A DNA stretch of 64,000 bases from Fusarium oxysporum f. sp. lycopersici 4287 (GCF_000149955.1 NC_030992.1:734987-798986); one strand, 5' to 3'; shown: positions 1-13,706, numbered from the stretch's first letter. A program made the numbers and translations. Notes: a model not told the origin generated them from the sequence alone.

Positions 1-3000
1 TCTTTTCTCCTCTAGAAGCAGGAAGCGAATGCGGTTCTCGACACTATGATACCCCTTTAGACAACCGACACCTGAACTTTACTCACCGCCGCGACAAACC
101 TTGCTCTCATCGCCATTACTCCTCAAATACATTTCGCCATCACAACGAACTCAATCACTCGACATGTCCACATGAAACGAAACTATAGACACTCATATTA
201 CCAAACCTGTACCACCTCTTTTCGCTCTCCCAACCGACATATTCTTTGGCATAGCATTCTGCATCACGACCGGGAAGCGCATTTAGACTTTTTAGGGGGG
301 ACCAACCCAACTCCCAGGGACATTTTGATTCAGGCGTTTTTGTTTTTTCCTAGTACCTCTCTTCTGCATTTGGGATACCCCCCATGTTGGATCACTTGGC
401 TGGTAGCCACGATTTGTGGTTTAGAGCGGGACTGCTTTTACGGACAATCTCCTTGTGGAATAAAGGAGAGTTGATTTGACGCGGGACTGGTGGTGAAACC
501 AATAAGAGGTAGCACCCACACTGAATGGCAGAAATACCATAACTTAACAATACCTACATTGTGTCTCTTGATTGCAAAGTGAATGTGATGTGTTGTGATC
601 GTCAGCTAACGAATACCGCGCTCAGCGCACTTATCGCGTAACTAACAATATGTGGCATTTGACTCGCGTCATGTTTTACAACGTTACAGTGCTTCACATC
701 TACACAGCTAAAAGGGCGTTCGCATCATGCCCTCTATGGCAGATGATCTCCACATGAGGTCACGCACACAGTCATGCCACGTGCAAATCCCATCAAACCC
801 CGATTCACTTTTGTGCATCAAGGCAAAGTCGACGTTTCATTACGATTCAGGTTTTTTTTTAAAAAAAATCCCATGCTCGTTAAATGACGTCGTTATTGAT
901 CTTGTGCAGTCGATCTTCTCCTAGCGACAAAGTATGTTGTACACCGAGGTTGTGAGTGGTTCTACAGTATGAGATTTCTCCAACGAGGGGAAATGTCAAA
1001 AAAGTCGATGTGGGAAAAGATGGGCTTTTTGATAGGTTTGCCACTTTCTGTTGTATGACGAGGCATGGTTGCTCTCCCGGTTTATTCTTATCTTTGACGG
1101 ATGGGCTCCGTGGGTTATGAGTCGTTCGGAGAGATAAATGGGATCGACTTGGCAGTTGGGGATTTTGTTGTGGCGAGCGTGGCTGTTCGTTTTGCATGAT
1201 CACGACAGTTGGGGATGTGGTTTCGATGATGCCATTTTGAGGTGCTGAATGGCACATTTTGAACATGGGATTTAATCTGGTCGCAATTCTCTTCAATGTA
1301 CCCGGTCTACGGTCTGTACATTATGTAGCTCCCCACACTGGGTCAGACTGGCGATATGATGCTGGAACTTTGTGTCGTTGCCACTGAAGAACTGTGAGAG
1401 CATCGATCGACCAATGTTACTACAGAACAGACATTTCTACCTTAACATCATAACAAGTGAAGGTATTCGTACTTGAAAGTTCGTTCGTAGCCGTTGTGTT
1501 CTTGTTGTTGATCGACATGCCCCATGGTCTTCTCCTCATCAGCGTCCGCTAGTTCTAGACCTCATCGACCTAATGCTGATCCCTCACAGCACAGGATCTA
1601 GACCTACCAGACCACTAAATTAGGTGAAGGACTGGGCATGTCAGACCCGAGCACTCGGTAAAGCTGACCTAAATCTGCTTGGTGGAACGGGCTGCGCGAT
1701 GATCCGCGGTCGCTAGAGAGGGCTGCATCGTGTCGATCCTTTAGCCGTGTTTCACGGCAATGGTCGTCCTTCCCATAGTGCTGAGATGAAAGATTGAAGG
1801 CAGAGGCTTTGCTGCTTTGAAGGGATGGTAGCGCCGAGTATCTGCGACGTTGACTCTATGTGTTAATGTGGCAGACAGCAGTCTTGGCTATGTTGTGCAG
1901 GCTGGAAAGCTTGAAGAACATAGCTTTGATCAACTATCGTATCTTTCTGTCTCTCAGTCTGTGATTCACTTGAATTCGAGTCAAATTGACTATATACGGG
2001 CGGTAGGAGTCGGAGTGTTTGGAGAGCCTCCCGAGGGCGTCGCTATAGACCTTGAATCAGTACCACACGGCCGATCGTGTTCGAGCTTGGGGCTCTTTGA
2101 AATGAGAGGTATAGAAGGTACCTGGGGTTTCATGTGCTCAAAAGAGATAGTCAGTGGTTATTCCTCAAGCTAAATACATGTAGTTTCCCACGGCGATCTA
2201 AAATAGGTAGGTGGTTGACTGTTGAGATTGTCGCGACAGATGTTGGTGTCAATATCTGAATATCCAGCCTGGTATACAAGGAACGATCGATCTATATGTG
2301 ATTCAATAAGAATAAGCTCCTACAGTTCCTCACTTTCCCTTGCTGTCCTTCCTCTCAGGCGACGGTTTGCATAGTGTCGCGGGACAACAGTCGTATGAGA
2401 AACGGTTTTCAAGGCAACCGTTGAAGATATTCATCGCGTAATTACCTCACAACAAAAGGCTCCCGAATGAGAATCTCCTATTGAATGCAATAAGGAAGTT
2501 TTACGTCTCTGAGACGGGCTGACGTACCTCCGCTTCGCTTGTAGCCATATCTTTCTCCTCCGTTTCTTCTCGACTACTGCGTAACTCACTCCGTTAGTTT
2601 CTGTTACCAGATCCTTATGAGAAGAAGTTACTATGAGATATTATGAATTCTACTTCAGTGCGAATATAAAAGAGACTTAAAGACCACGTAGGTGTCTAGA
2701 GGCTTGCTACAAGTGCTACCTGGCATTCTTCTCCAGCGAGGTCGTCAAGATATGAGAACCATTTCGGGGAACGGTGCCCAAATGAGAGAGAAAGCAAAGC
2801 TACTTGAAATGATAGAGGCCTTTCTTGAGATATTTTGGGCAGCTAATGTTTTAAATTAGATCTACGGACTCGATGGTGCGTACGCAAACGGAATGGTATG
2901 GTGTTGAAGTTCACAGTATATATCGAAGCTTGCTTGATTTATTCCAAACCTCAACATACTGTATTAATCTGGCATAAGCTTTGGTTCATTACATGGCCGT

Positions 3001-3514
3001 TTGGTAAAATCTCTTCTCTCTCCATTGGTACCTTGAGACCTGCAGGTGTAGAGCCTGCAAAGGGTGGCATGATCTGATCCGAAGCGCTCCAGGGTATCAT
3101 CGTGAGCAGGCGCCAACATCAACAGGCCTCCAACACCAACTCCAACACCAACACCACGATACATTCATCTTAATGTATTTACCCTCCCCCCGTGATCAAA
3201 CGGCATGCGACATATTCTCACTGCGCCAAATCGCACAGCGACAAACGCTGCCTAAAAACTCATGCACCCCAGAGACCACCACTACAGCCGGGCGCATTTG
3301 CCTAACGCCCAAAAACACAATTGGTCACTTCTCACAAATGAGGCTCAGCTCTGTGCTACCAACACTCGCAAGCTTCAATAGAATCATGCGGGTTATGCAC
3401 ACACTCCGCCTCTTTTGCCGCCCAACCCTGGTTCAGCCGCAGTATGAAAATGGAACCTCAGCTTCTCACAGCGGTTAATTCTTCCACTTCTTCAATTGTA
3501 ACACCACGTAAAAA
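1..3514. other. Intergenic / no supported gene
   Basis: Open frames here (for example 172-474, 1850-2173, 2964-3164) are short, show no recognisable domain, and lack convincing splice-linked continuations. The only structured sequence I see is a short CCAACA/CCAACT-type simple repeat near 3129-3157. A gene reaching in from the left edge cannot be excluded. Confidence 0.6.
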
Positions 3515-4928
3515 ATGCCGGCTAGAATTCATGAGAATTGCGTTGACTTTCGGGTTTTGATATGGGATAAGGGTAAGTAATTGAATCTGAGTGTGAGGGT
3601 CATGCTGATGAGAGTAGGGAATGAGAAGTGGCTTCGTGAGGATGTCCGACCGGGGGACTTTTATGAGGGGGAGATACCTGCGCTGTGGACTGAGTCGCAT
3701 GTTATAGTCGTGTATGTGTTTTCTCGTTGAGGTTGAGTATAATTCTGACTATGGCAGATTCGCGGATGCAGATAAAGTACGCGATTGTTCTTTGTGTAAG
3801 AAACGCTTCACCGATGTCTTCTGTATGCCTGAGCTCTGGTGGTCAAGCTACAGCCGCCGATCAAACGGCTATTTTGGAAGCGAGACATTTCGCAACAACA
3901 ACGGGATGATCACAGCATTAAGTCAGTCTTCCTCCCTCCAACTTCATCGAGGAACCTCGCTAACAATGATAGATACGTGGTCACGGTTTCTCGTCAAGCA
4001 ATTGAACCAAACTGACCATCAATGGCATAAATTCAACATCCTAACACGCTGGATAAAAGATCCCCAACAAACAATCCTGCTTGTCTTTGAAGCACCCAAA
4101 CAACTGCGCCTGCGAGATAGATTCCCCGATCCGCTGCTCATAAACTCTCATAACGACACGCTCAGCGACCCCTTCTGGTTCTACCCCCGTCTATTCGAAG
4201 ATCTCTCTCTTCTTCAGGACAAATCCGTCTGGGCAGTTCGCGACCACGTTCGCGGGATTGAGAAAACAGATCTTACACAAAAGCCTGAGCCGAGATATCG
4301 AGCTATGCACGATACAGCCAGGCATGCTATTCACGTCTCGGAAACGCTTGAAGTTGCGGAGAAGACTATCACGGCGATCATACAGCAGCATAGCGCTTTT
4401 GAAGCGGAAGCAGCTGGGGGGAGTGGACCTGCAAAAGCAAAGTTTCAACATGTAGGTGAACGACTACTGTGGTATATCCACATTCTGCAAAGTCTACGCT
4501 GCAGAGCCTCCGCGAACAAAGAACGACTCCTCAACGAGATCCAACTCGCCTTCAACTCAGTTGCTCAATACGATTCTCGTATCTCTGTTAAGATTGGCCA
4601 GGCAACCCAATCCGACAGCGCAGCTATGAAGACCGTAGCTTTCGTGACACTCACATTCTTACCCGCTACGTTTATATCAGCGCTGTTCAGCATGTCGTTC
4701 TTCAAAGTCGATGACAATACTGGGGTATGGAGCGTTAATGAGAAGTTCTGGGTGTACTGGGTGTTTGCGGTTCCCGCTACGTTGTTCACCTGGGGGTTGT
4801 GGTTGTCGTGGCAGTGGTTTTATAGACCGGTTAAGATCGGGGAAGAGGAGAAGCCTGTGAAGCAGTTTGGGGACTTGATTGGGTTTGTGAAACGGGGTGG
4901 GACGGACGAAGAATACCGGATATCTTGA
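3515..4928 (+). CDS. CorA-like Mg2+ transporter domain protein
   Basis: Three exons, 3515-3572, 3615-3711 and 3758-4928, give a 441-aa protein; both introns (42 and 46 bp) have GT-AG ends and branch sites (gctgatg, ctgac), and phases agree. The ATG at 3515 follows an in-frame TAA. The middle holds the Trp/Tyr-rich region typical of this fungal family (YFGSETF; DKSVWAVRDHVRGIE). The C-terminus has two membrane segments at about residues 325-345 and 362-382, the CorA/ZntB topology. The canonical Gly-Met-Asn after the first membrane segment is replaced by the FSMSFF context, common in fungal CorA-like paralogues, so Mg2+ transport is not assured. Likely a membrane ion channel or transporter of unknown substrate. 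Confidence 0.8.
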
Positions 4929-5219
4929 GCTGGAAAGTTATCGAATAGGGATGGGTCGGATGGTGTTATTGTTGGATATTGGGGTTACGACTTGGATAGC
5001 TTGACATTTTGAGATGCACATAAGCGACATTCTAGCGTGTATTGCTGTTAAGTTGGAATTCAAATTATATTGCGTGCTAATATCCATTGTACTCGTGTCT
5101 CGTTCCTCATTCCTTTGTGTACATTGCTATCAATCCCATCGTTGAAATCGACCAAAACATCCTAACCATAGTTTCGAATTGCATCATAATAGTCATCAGT
5201 CACAAATGTTCTCCATACA

Positions 5220-8164
5220 TCAAATGAGTGCGTTGCACCTGGCACCAACATCATAGTCAACTGGCTGCACGGGATCAACCGTCACAATAGAAGCTGGCTT
5301 TGCTGAAGCATCATATTCCTGCACAACGAGTGGTGCTGGCGATGCACTCGTCTCCAGTCCAGGCGTTGGGGTCGATTGAACCGTCACCTCCACCACAATA
5401 CTATCCTGTGGCGCTGGCGTTGATACCTGAGGAACAGGAGCCGTGTTATTCTCAGTCACTAGACTAGTACCAGCCAAGATGTCGTTACTGCCGTATCCGC
5501 TGTTGAGAATGAGTGTAGTGTTCTCTGGTGTACTCGGGACTTCAACTAGAGGAATGTCGCTCGTAATGATCTCGGGCTGGTTGTTCTGAACGAATACCGG
5601 ATACATGGGTTGCTGCGCTTGGGTCTGAGTTGTGAACAGAGGTGCTGGTTCGGCGGCATAGTCGGGTACTGAGTATGAGATGGTAACCTGCTGCTGAGGC
5701 ATTTGAGTTGGATCGTAGACATACGGCTGGGTAGGATAGGTCTCTTGCGAAGTAACCTGATATACCGGCTGTTCAGTCAGCTGAATGGGAGGCTCAACGC
5801 CGACCTGCTCAGATGTAATGACTGTCTCATAAGATGTTGTCTGCTGAGCCAAAATTGGCTCTTGGGTTGAAGTAGCTTCGAACGTAGTCTGCTGCTGGAC
5901 TTCAAAACCGGGTTGCTGCTCGTATGTTTGAGTGTACTGAACCTCCTGCTCGAAGGCTGGTTGACCCTCATTAATAGTGTAAGAAACCTCAGTCGTAACA
6001 CTGAACTGCTCAGGCTGCTGGCCAAAAGCAGGCTGTTGATCAAACGCAGGTTGTTCGAAAGCTGGCTGTTCAGTCTGTACCGAGTACTCAAATGTTGACT
6101 GCTGCTCGAAAGCTGGTTGCTGGAACATCGACTGCTGATTATCCTCAAAGGAGAATGACTGCTGAGGCTGTGAGAAAGACGATTGCTGATAGTCGAAGCT
6201 TTGCTGGAACTGTCCTTGTTGCTGGTCTTGGAATCCGCTCGAGTCGTCACCTCCAAATCCGAAGTCCCCATCATCGTTGTAACTGTCATCGTACTCGCCA
6301 TCGCTTCCGGAGCCGATACCACCGAAGCTGTTGACTGTGTTCAACATCCGACCCATTTTTCTCCAATTCTTCTTCTTGCCAAGCTTTCCGACCTGTCGAC
6401 TTGCCATCTCAACGCCTTGACCAGTGAGCCTTGCCGCATTGACCGTCGCTGAAAGGATGCTATCGCCGACGTTTTGCGGCTGATTTGGTTGACCAGGTCG
6501 TGCTTTTCTCACAATGACCTTATTTCCTTGCTTCGTCTGTCGTGGCTGCTGTCCCGGCCGATCCCACGTCGATAATCCAAGTTGTTCGTTGATATAGAAC
6601 GGCGTCATGTCTGGCGTTCTCAATTCTCTCCAACCGTCAGGCAGAGAGTTGGCAGGCTTCACCCATGAACTGGTCCCCAGTCTCTTGTTGAAGTAAAATG
6701 TTCGACCATCAGGTGTCTTGCGCTCATCCCAGCCAGGTGGCAATCCAGAGAATCCAAACAAGGCCGCTGCCGTGGGCTTCAGGTGTGTCTTCAAGCCGGT
6801 CGAATTATGAGTGTACCAGAGTCGGCCAGAGACGTTCTTTCGAATAGTCCACATTTGGGTTGTCGCATCTTGAACGGAAGATTGAACTCGCGGGTCGGAT
6901 TCAGTGGCATAGTAGGATTTATCGTGGCTGTGAGAAGTGTTGACTGCATTGGAGGTGAAGCACCACACACAGAAGTTCGTCGTGATATGCGCTGTGCTGC
7001 AGATGAGACAGGTGTAGACCGACACGTTGAGAGGTATCCCTGGGAGTGTTAGCGGCAATAACGGTTCACTCAAACGACACTCTCACCCTTTCGACAATGG
7101 TTACACAGCTGAGGTTGCCCAGTAGATGTGCGTCTCAAGTCTGCCGCAGGAGTAGCTTGAACAGCTGGAGTCGGCTGGATCGCTGGAGTATGCTGAGGTG
7201 GATGATTCTGCTGAACCGCTGGGATTTGTTGAGCTGTCGGGGCATATTGAGCCGGTTGAGGTTGCTGTGCGCCTGGAGCATGGTGAATCGCTGGACTTTG
7301 CTGGGCCGGAACATGTTGAACTGCCGGGGTTTGCTGGCTCACAGGTGGCTGCTGAACTGCGGCAGAAACAACATTTGGCTCCCATCGTGGTGTGCCCGCA
7401 ACGCTTGGTGTAGCGACTGTAGTGGCGGGCGTTGCGATACCGGCGCTGCTACCGCTGATGCTTCCTGGTCTGCCGTGATCGGCCACAAATGAACCGATGT
7501 TGCTGTTGGCAGTGTCAACACGATGGATTTGCGGAGTTGGGCTTGCCGGAGATTGTTGTGGCTGTGCTTGGTGAGTGTTTGACAGAGTCGTTTGAGGAGC
7601 GGGGTTTGGTGATGGGTTTGTCGGACTGAAGGGTTGTTGCTGAGGGTGCTGCGCTTGGACATGCTGCTGTGGAAGCTGTTGCTGTTGCTGATATTGCTGT
7701 TGCGGGGCTTGTTGATGGTTTTGCTGATACTGAATTGGTTGTTGGTGGAGATAAGGAGGTTGAGGATGAGGTTGGCTTTGCTGTTGCTGCTGCTGGGGAG
7801 GATACTGAGCAGGTTGCGCTTGCTGGTGCTGAATTGGTTGGCCTGGGTGTGCTATCGGCTGAGCTTGGTGAATCTGCTGTGGACTTTGTTCGTGATAAAC
7901 AGGTTGAACCTGTTGCCCAGGATGATATGATTGAGGTCTCTGTTGTTGGACATGTTGCTGCTGCTGCTGCTGCTGCTGCTGGTTGTGAGGAGGATACCCA
8001 GCTTGCGGATACTGCTGCTGAGGAGCAGGTCTATGCGGCAGCGAAATGCTCTGCGCTTGTCCTCCAGCCGGCTTCCCAACAGGTTTCCTAGCCACAGACC
8101 TCTGATGCATCAAAGGCTGAGGCGTCGTTTGTACAACATTACTCTGAGGCTGTGGAGACGCCAT
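5220..8164 (-). CDS. Q-rich zinc-finger and WW-domain protein
   Basis: Two exons, 8164-7087 and 7039-5220, are joined by a 47-bp intron (GTGAGA...CAG, branch gctaac), giving 965 aa. Residues 1-350 are Q/P-rich low complexity with a run of nine glutamines. Residues 354-386 carry three CxxC pairs (C354/C357, C370/C373, C383/C386), which look like a zinc-binding module, and the intron falls inside it. Then come a degenerate WW-like segment (about 423-448) and two good WW domains (459-488, LPPGW...SSW..P; 492-521, LPDGW...STW.RP). A short Gly/Asp segment and a long Q/F/P-rich tail follow. WW domains bind Pro-rich ligands and the tails look disordered, so an adaptor or condensate-forming role is plausible. 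Its target is unknown. The C-terminus ends CNALI, resembling a CaaX-type prenylation box. Confidence 0.85.
7958..7981. repeat. (CTG)8 trinucleotide tract coding for polyglutamine
   Basis: Eight CTG units on the plus strand are CAG codons in the minus-strand WW protein and encode most of its nine-glutamine run. Length variation between strains would be expected. Confidence 0.9.
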
Positions 8165-8996
8165 CTCGACTTACACCAGAAAACACAAGGACAAGGACAA
8201 GAAATGACAAGACGGGAGACGAACGGGAACCCCGCTTGGCAATGCATTCTATTTATTACTTTTATTCCCCTGTCCATCACAGGACTTTAACAATCGAGAC
8301 CTGAAAGAATATTTTGTATTTGGTGGTGACTCGTCTTTTCTTTCTACCCCTCTATCTGGTATGTGCAAGGGTCCTGGTTGTAACCTCAGCCGCAAATCTG
8401 CAACCATTCACAACGCTTTGTCGTCTACTTCGTGGCGCGCTATGAGGTGCATCTTGCTTTTTAGGGAATAGTTCGAGGCAGATTTGGGTCGAGGGCGTTT
8501 TTAGTTGCCGTTGTCTTCTCCGATGTTTGGTGTTTCGAAGCGGCGCTGTTCCGCTGTATTTATCTGCAGCTGACAGCAAGGCTTTGATGCGTACCTTATT
8601 CCGAATAAGGTACCTTAGGTAGGTAAGGTAGCCTGTTGAGGAAGCAGACATGAGAGATGCTTTCCTTGGTAGTTCAGCGGCACCTACCTAAAAAAAACCT
8701 CTCAAAGTGGCACTTGCCTGGCTTATTTCCTTGTTTGCCATTCAAACCGAAAAATCATCTTTTGCACTCTCCTAGAACTTCATCTATCACCTGTACAAGC
8801 ATTCATCATTATAGTGCTGCAGCGTATTTCCCATCAACTCTGACGTCTATGTACAACAAGGCTCTACCAATGGTATCCAACACACCATGTGAGAGACGCC
8901 GGGGGCTGAGGATCCCAATCAGGTTGAAACAGCCCTCTGGTTCCTCATCCATAGCCTGATCTCTATTCCCCGCATTACAACATTACAATAGACGCC
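8165..8996. promoter_or_regulatory. Divergent intergenic region
   Basis: This 832-bp gap separates the divergently transcribed WW protein and NLR genes, so it should carry both promoters. Near 8600-8690 there are several copies of an ACCTTA/TAGGTAGGTA-type motif (ggtaccttaggtaggtaagg and cacctaccta). I see no supported gene. Confidence 0.5.
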
Positions 8997-11900
8997 ATGT
9001 CTGGAATGGAAGGCCTGAGCATCGTTGCAAACGTTATTGCCGTGGTTGACCTGTCTCTCAAAGTCATCTCGTGGTGCTCCAAGTACGCTCAAGACGTGAA
9101 AGACTCCAGCGACGGCCGCGCCCGGCTCCTGCAGGCAGCTATCACCTTGCATTATGAGTCCGGAAAAGCCCACGACCTTCTCTCTAGCAAAAGAGGCAAT
9201 AAACTGAAAGCATCTCAGAAGCTTGCCCAGGCTATGGGAAGCAGTGAGGTTCAGTTACGCGAGCTCGAAACTCTACTCTCGGATAAAGCCAGCTGCTCAA
9301 GTCTTAGGTGGCCGCTACGCAAGGAAAAGGTCGAGAGTGCTATTAGAAACATCGAGAATGCAATAAGGACCCTATTAGAAGTCCTTCAGATTGATACGAC
9401 GTAAGTACATACAGCCTTTCGCTTATACCCTGCATTGAATAGATATCGAAACAATGGGCCAAATACACATAGAAAGATATGAGCGCGATGTTTCCGGACC
9501 ATGCACCACTGAAAACCCAGTAAGGAAAGTTAATACTGAATGCTGATTATCATGCAGAAGAGTTATTCTTGACATCGACGATAGGACGGAAGCTGGTCAG
9601 CGAAGGGCAGCAATAGACCAGTTGCCATACGTTAGTGATGCGGCCTGGGACTCACATGCTGAGGAACATAACGCAACTTGTCTGAAGAACACCCGGATGG
9701 ATATTCTACAAGATATTAATGACTGGGTCGAAGATACAGCCGATCAGGCGAAAACGGTGTTCTGGCTGAATGGAATGGCGGGAACTGGAAAGTCCACCAT
9801 TTCACGTACGATTGCTCGCTCTCTATTCGAGACCAAGAGACTCGGTGCATCGTTCTTCTTCAAGCGTGGAGAGACTAACAGAGGGAGCATCTCCAGATTC
9901 GTCCCGACAATCGCGCGTCAGCTTGTGGCGAATCAACCAGTCCTCGAGCCTTATATCCATGAGGCAGTCCTCCACGAGCCATCTATTACTAGCAAAGCCG
10001 TCAGAGTTCAATTTGAAAGACTCATTATGGAACCTCTTTCTCGATGTCCAAACGATTTCCACACAGACACCCCAATCGCTATCATCGTGGATGCACTGGA
10101 TGAATGCGAGTCGGATGCTGATATTTATCTTATTATCAACCTATTGTCTAGCACACGAAAGATCCAAAGGCCAAGGCCACGGATATTTGTGACGAGCCGC
10201 CCAGACCTCCCCATCCGTTTGGGTTTCAATGATGTACAGGGGACTTATCAAGATCTTATCCTTCACGAGATACCTGCTCAAGTGATAGAACACGATATAA
10301 CAATATTCTTGGAGCACGAAACAGAGCAGATTAAAAGACGATGGAACCATTCAGTTGCTGAGATACGAAGATTGGCAACCGACTGTCCTGGAAACGAATG
10401 CATTCGGCTACTCACAAGAAGGGCAGCACCCCTTTTCATTGTGGCTGCGACCGAATGCCGCTTCATAGCCGATCGAAGGCACGGTAGCCCCGAGGAGCAG
10501 CTGCATAGGCTCCTGAATTCGTCAGCTGATAGCACCTCATCTCAAATGGACCGTACTTACGGATCAGTTCTAAGTCAGCTGCTTGGTTCAAATTGTTCCA
10601 AGCGCAAGAAGGAAGCGATCATTCACGAGGTCAAACGAATAGTCGGTACAATCATTAACCTCGCTAGCCCACTATCATCATCCGCACTTTCGAGGCTTGT
10701 GAAAATCGACCAGAAAACCATTGACACTAGACTGGATTTTCTCCATTCGGTACTTAGCGTCCCTTCCTCTTCAGAAGCACCTATTCGGATGCTTCATGCG
10801 TCCTTTCGTGACTATCTAATGGACTTAGACGCCAAAGGAAACCCGTTCTGGATCGATGGGATTATCTCGGCACAAGCAATACTAAGGGACTGCTTCCGGG
10901 TAATGGGAAGTCTTAAAGCCGATATTTGTCATTTGGGGTTTCCTGGAACGCCCCGTACAACCTTGAAAGCCGAGTTCATCGACGCATGTATACCTCTTGA
11001 GGTTCAATATGCATGCATATACTGGATACACCACCAAGTGGTGGCAGGAGTTGGCCATGGTGATGTCAAACGAATATTCGAATTTCTGGAAGAGCATCTC
11101 TTGCACTGGATTGAAGCTTTGAACCTGCTTGGGAGAGCATATCAAATAACTGGGCTCATTAGAAATCTGAGATCTATCCTGGATATCAAGGTAAGGAGTT
11201 AAATCGATTAAAGAGTTTTCAAGATTCTAACTTGATGTATCAGTCCGAAAGTGACAAGCAGTTGATCGCCTTCCTTGACGATGCGATTAGATTCGTTGAC
11301 ACGGATATGGAGACCATCAACTTGACACCTCTGCAAATATATTCCTCGGTCTTAGCATTTGCACCCACGAACAGTGTTGTCCAAAAGACATTTAGCGCAG
11401 ATACCCCGGGATGGATGGAAATTGTGACAGGCAGAAGATCCGACTGGGATCCGCGTCTACGTTCATTCCACAACTATAGCCACCAGAATGAGCACGTCAA
11501 ACTCAGCCATTCTACCATGTTTTCTCCAGACTCTAAACTTTTGTGTTCCACGTTTGGGGAAAGCTTGAGGATTTGGAGCTGTGATACAGGCGAATGCATC
11601 GAGGATCTCAAAACAGACGAAGACCCCCTGATGGCCGTTTCTCCGAATGGAAGATATCTAGCAGCGACTACAACAAATGCGAAATATCGAATACGTCTCC
11701 TGTCCCTGGAGTCGGTGGGACATCTTTCTGAGTTGGCACAGGACAAAGCTTTGGGTGCCTTGGCCTTCTCGAAAGATTCTGCGCTCCTGTGGACGTGCTC
11801 GATCGATGGAGAGGTGAAAGTCTGGGATGTGGAAACGAGAAAGTGTGTGAGAGAGCTCAAATATCCCGAGAACTGGGCGCAAACGATCAGATACCCTATC

Positions 11901-13706
11901 AAAATGGACAAAGACCCTTCATGGATTGACGAGGGTCAACTAACCTTTTCGATGAACTACAAACCAGTTTTGCTACTTTCAGAAGGAGAGACTCATGCGC
12001 ACATTCTGTTTCTTGAAAGTGGTGAAGAAAACCTATCTTTTGATATAGAAATATCTTGCAGTGATGTAAGTGATCCCATTCGTTTCTCACCCGATGGGAA
12101 ACTATTGGCCGCTCCCTCAGCTCATGGCTCAGTAATTATGATCTGGGATCTCCGGACTCGGGTGTGTCTATGGAAATTGGTCAGATATGATTTCTCTTAT
12201 ACCGAGGATTTGGTGCCTTCAGGTTCTCTCACGGGGCACTTATTGTTCTCACAAGACTCGGGACTTCTAGCGATAGCCTACCGCGATAGAAAGATACTGG
12301 TTTGGGATATGCAAAGCGGGGACTGCTCAGCAAAACTTGCTGTCAACTGCTCGACTCACCTACCCGTTATTGCGTTCTCCAGTGACAAGGAATTTCTCCT
12401 GATAGCAAATGAGATAGAAGTGGGATTTCGCGACCACATCGAGGCCTGGAACTTGAACAAAGGGTCTCGCATGGCAGCGACCAGATGTCACATGGACAAT
12501 ATTCAATATTTGTTGTTTTCTTCCGACGGGAAGAGTTTCGTTTCAGGGCTATTTGGTGGTGAGATAAAGCTATGGGACTGGCCGAGCTTCCTTGGAGAGT
12601 CTCTAGAAGACGCCAGGGAAATGAAATCCCTGGTTCTATCGCCTGATGCATCAATAGCAGCAGCATGTTATGGTGGCAACGAACTGAGAACGTGGGATGC
12701 TGTAACGGGCGAGATGCTCCAAGAGCTCACCACTGGGCTCGCACTCTCCAACATATTTTCGCTGTCATTCTCCCCCAATTCTTCATTCATAGCAACAGCA
12801 AACACTTCGAATGCTGCAGCAGTATGGAACGCACGCAATGGCCGCTGTGAATGGCAGTTCAGGGGATCCTCCCAAAATATTCAAGTGCAGTTTTCTCCAA
12901 ACTCACAACGCATAGCAGTAAGTCATGAGGGTCCGGAGTCTGGTTACAGAATCGATGTCTGGAAGCATGCCAGCGGGAGCTTCAGCCTCGAATACACCCG
13001 GAACAAAGCTTGGGGCGACTTCTTTATGTTTTCCCAGTGTGGAAGCGTGCTCTTCCTTGGGCATATGTCGGGGAAATGGGGATTTCATTGTGCCGCAGGT
13101 AAACTATTGCATGGAATACACATGGACCCAACACAATCAGAAGCACTATCGATGGCAATTTCAGGAGACTCTTCCGTCCTTGCCCTGGGGTTTAGATTCC
13201 AGGTTGAGGTCTGGGATCTGGAGTCAATGAGATGCATTAATCGATGGAAGTCTAAATTTGGTGCCAATTTGTCATTCTCTTCAACAGGAACCCTTTTAGC
13301 TGGTGGATCAGGTCAAACAACGCGAATCCGGGATTACATAACGGGGGAGGTGGTCGCGGACATTGAATTTGCTGAACAAGACCGGGAGATGCACAGCTTT
13401 CTGCCAGACAACTCTGGAATACGCACCAACTACGGAGATATCGTTCTTAGCTCAAGTACAGTCCCCCAACAGCATCTCGCGCCAAAATTCGGACTCAAAG
13501 ACAGGTGGATCCAGTGGAACGGGCATAATTTGATTAAACTTCCAGTCAATTTGTCAGGGGTTGAGACTGCTGTCACAGGAACGGCTTGCGAACTCACTAT
13601 TGCTTTTGGGTGTAGCTGGGAGAGGGTCGTTATTCTCAAACTCTCAGAAGACGAAGAGCTACTAAAACTGCTTCCTCTCCTTGAAGAGACTACACATATC
13701 GCCTAG
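8997..13706 (+). CDS. NLR-like STAND protein: HeLo-like domain, NACHT, WD40 repeats
   Basis: Three exons, 8997-9400, 9558-11190 and 11244-13706, with all phases matching, give 1499 aa. Residues 1-135 form a helical N-terminal domain of the HeLo-like/STAND type (MEGLSIVANVIAVVDLSLKV). The NACHT NTPase follows, with Walker A GMAGTGKST at 207-215 and Walker B IIVDALDEC at 310-318, then a winged-helix-like region. About 12 divergent WD40 repeats span roughly 765-1380 (IWDLRTRVCLW, VWDMQSGDC, VWDLESMRC). This is the plan of fungal heterokaryon-incompatibility and immune receptors: the WD40 part senses, NACHT oligomerises, and the N-terminal domain executes. Unlike HET-E/HET-D, the repeats are not near-identical. 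It lies head-to-head with the WW gene and next to another NLR gene. Confidence 0.9.

Noticed and set aside
172..2173. Open frames in the left 3.5 kb
   Set aside because: Random-looking composition, no splice-linked partners and no motifs.
7669..8091. Plus-strand frame rich in Val/Ala/Glu
   Set aside because: A shadow of the CAG/CAA repeats of the WW protein.
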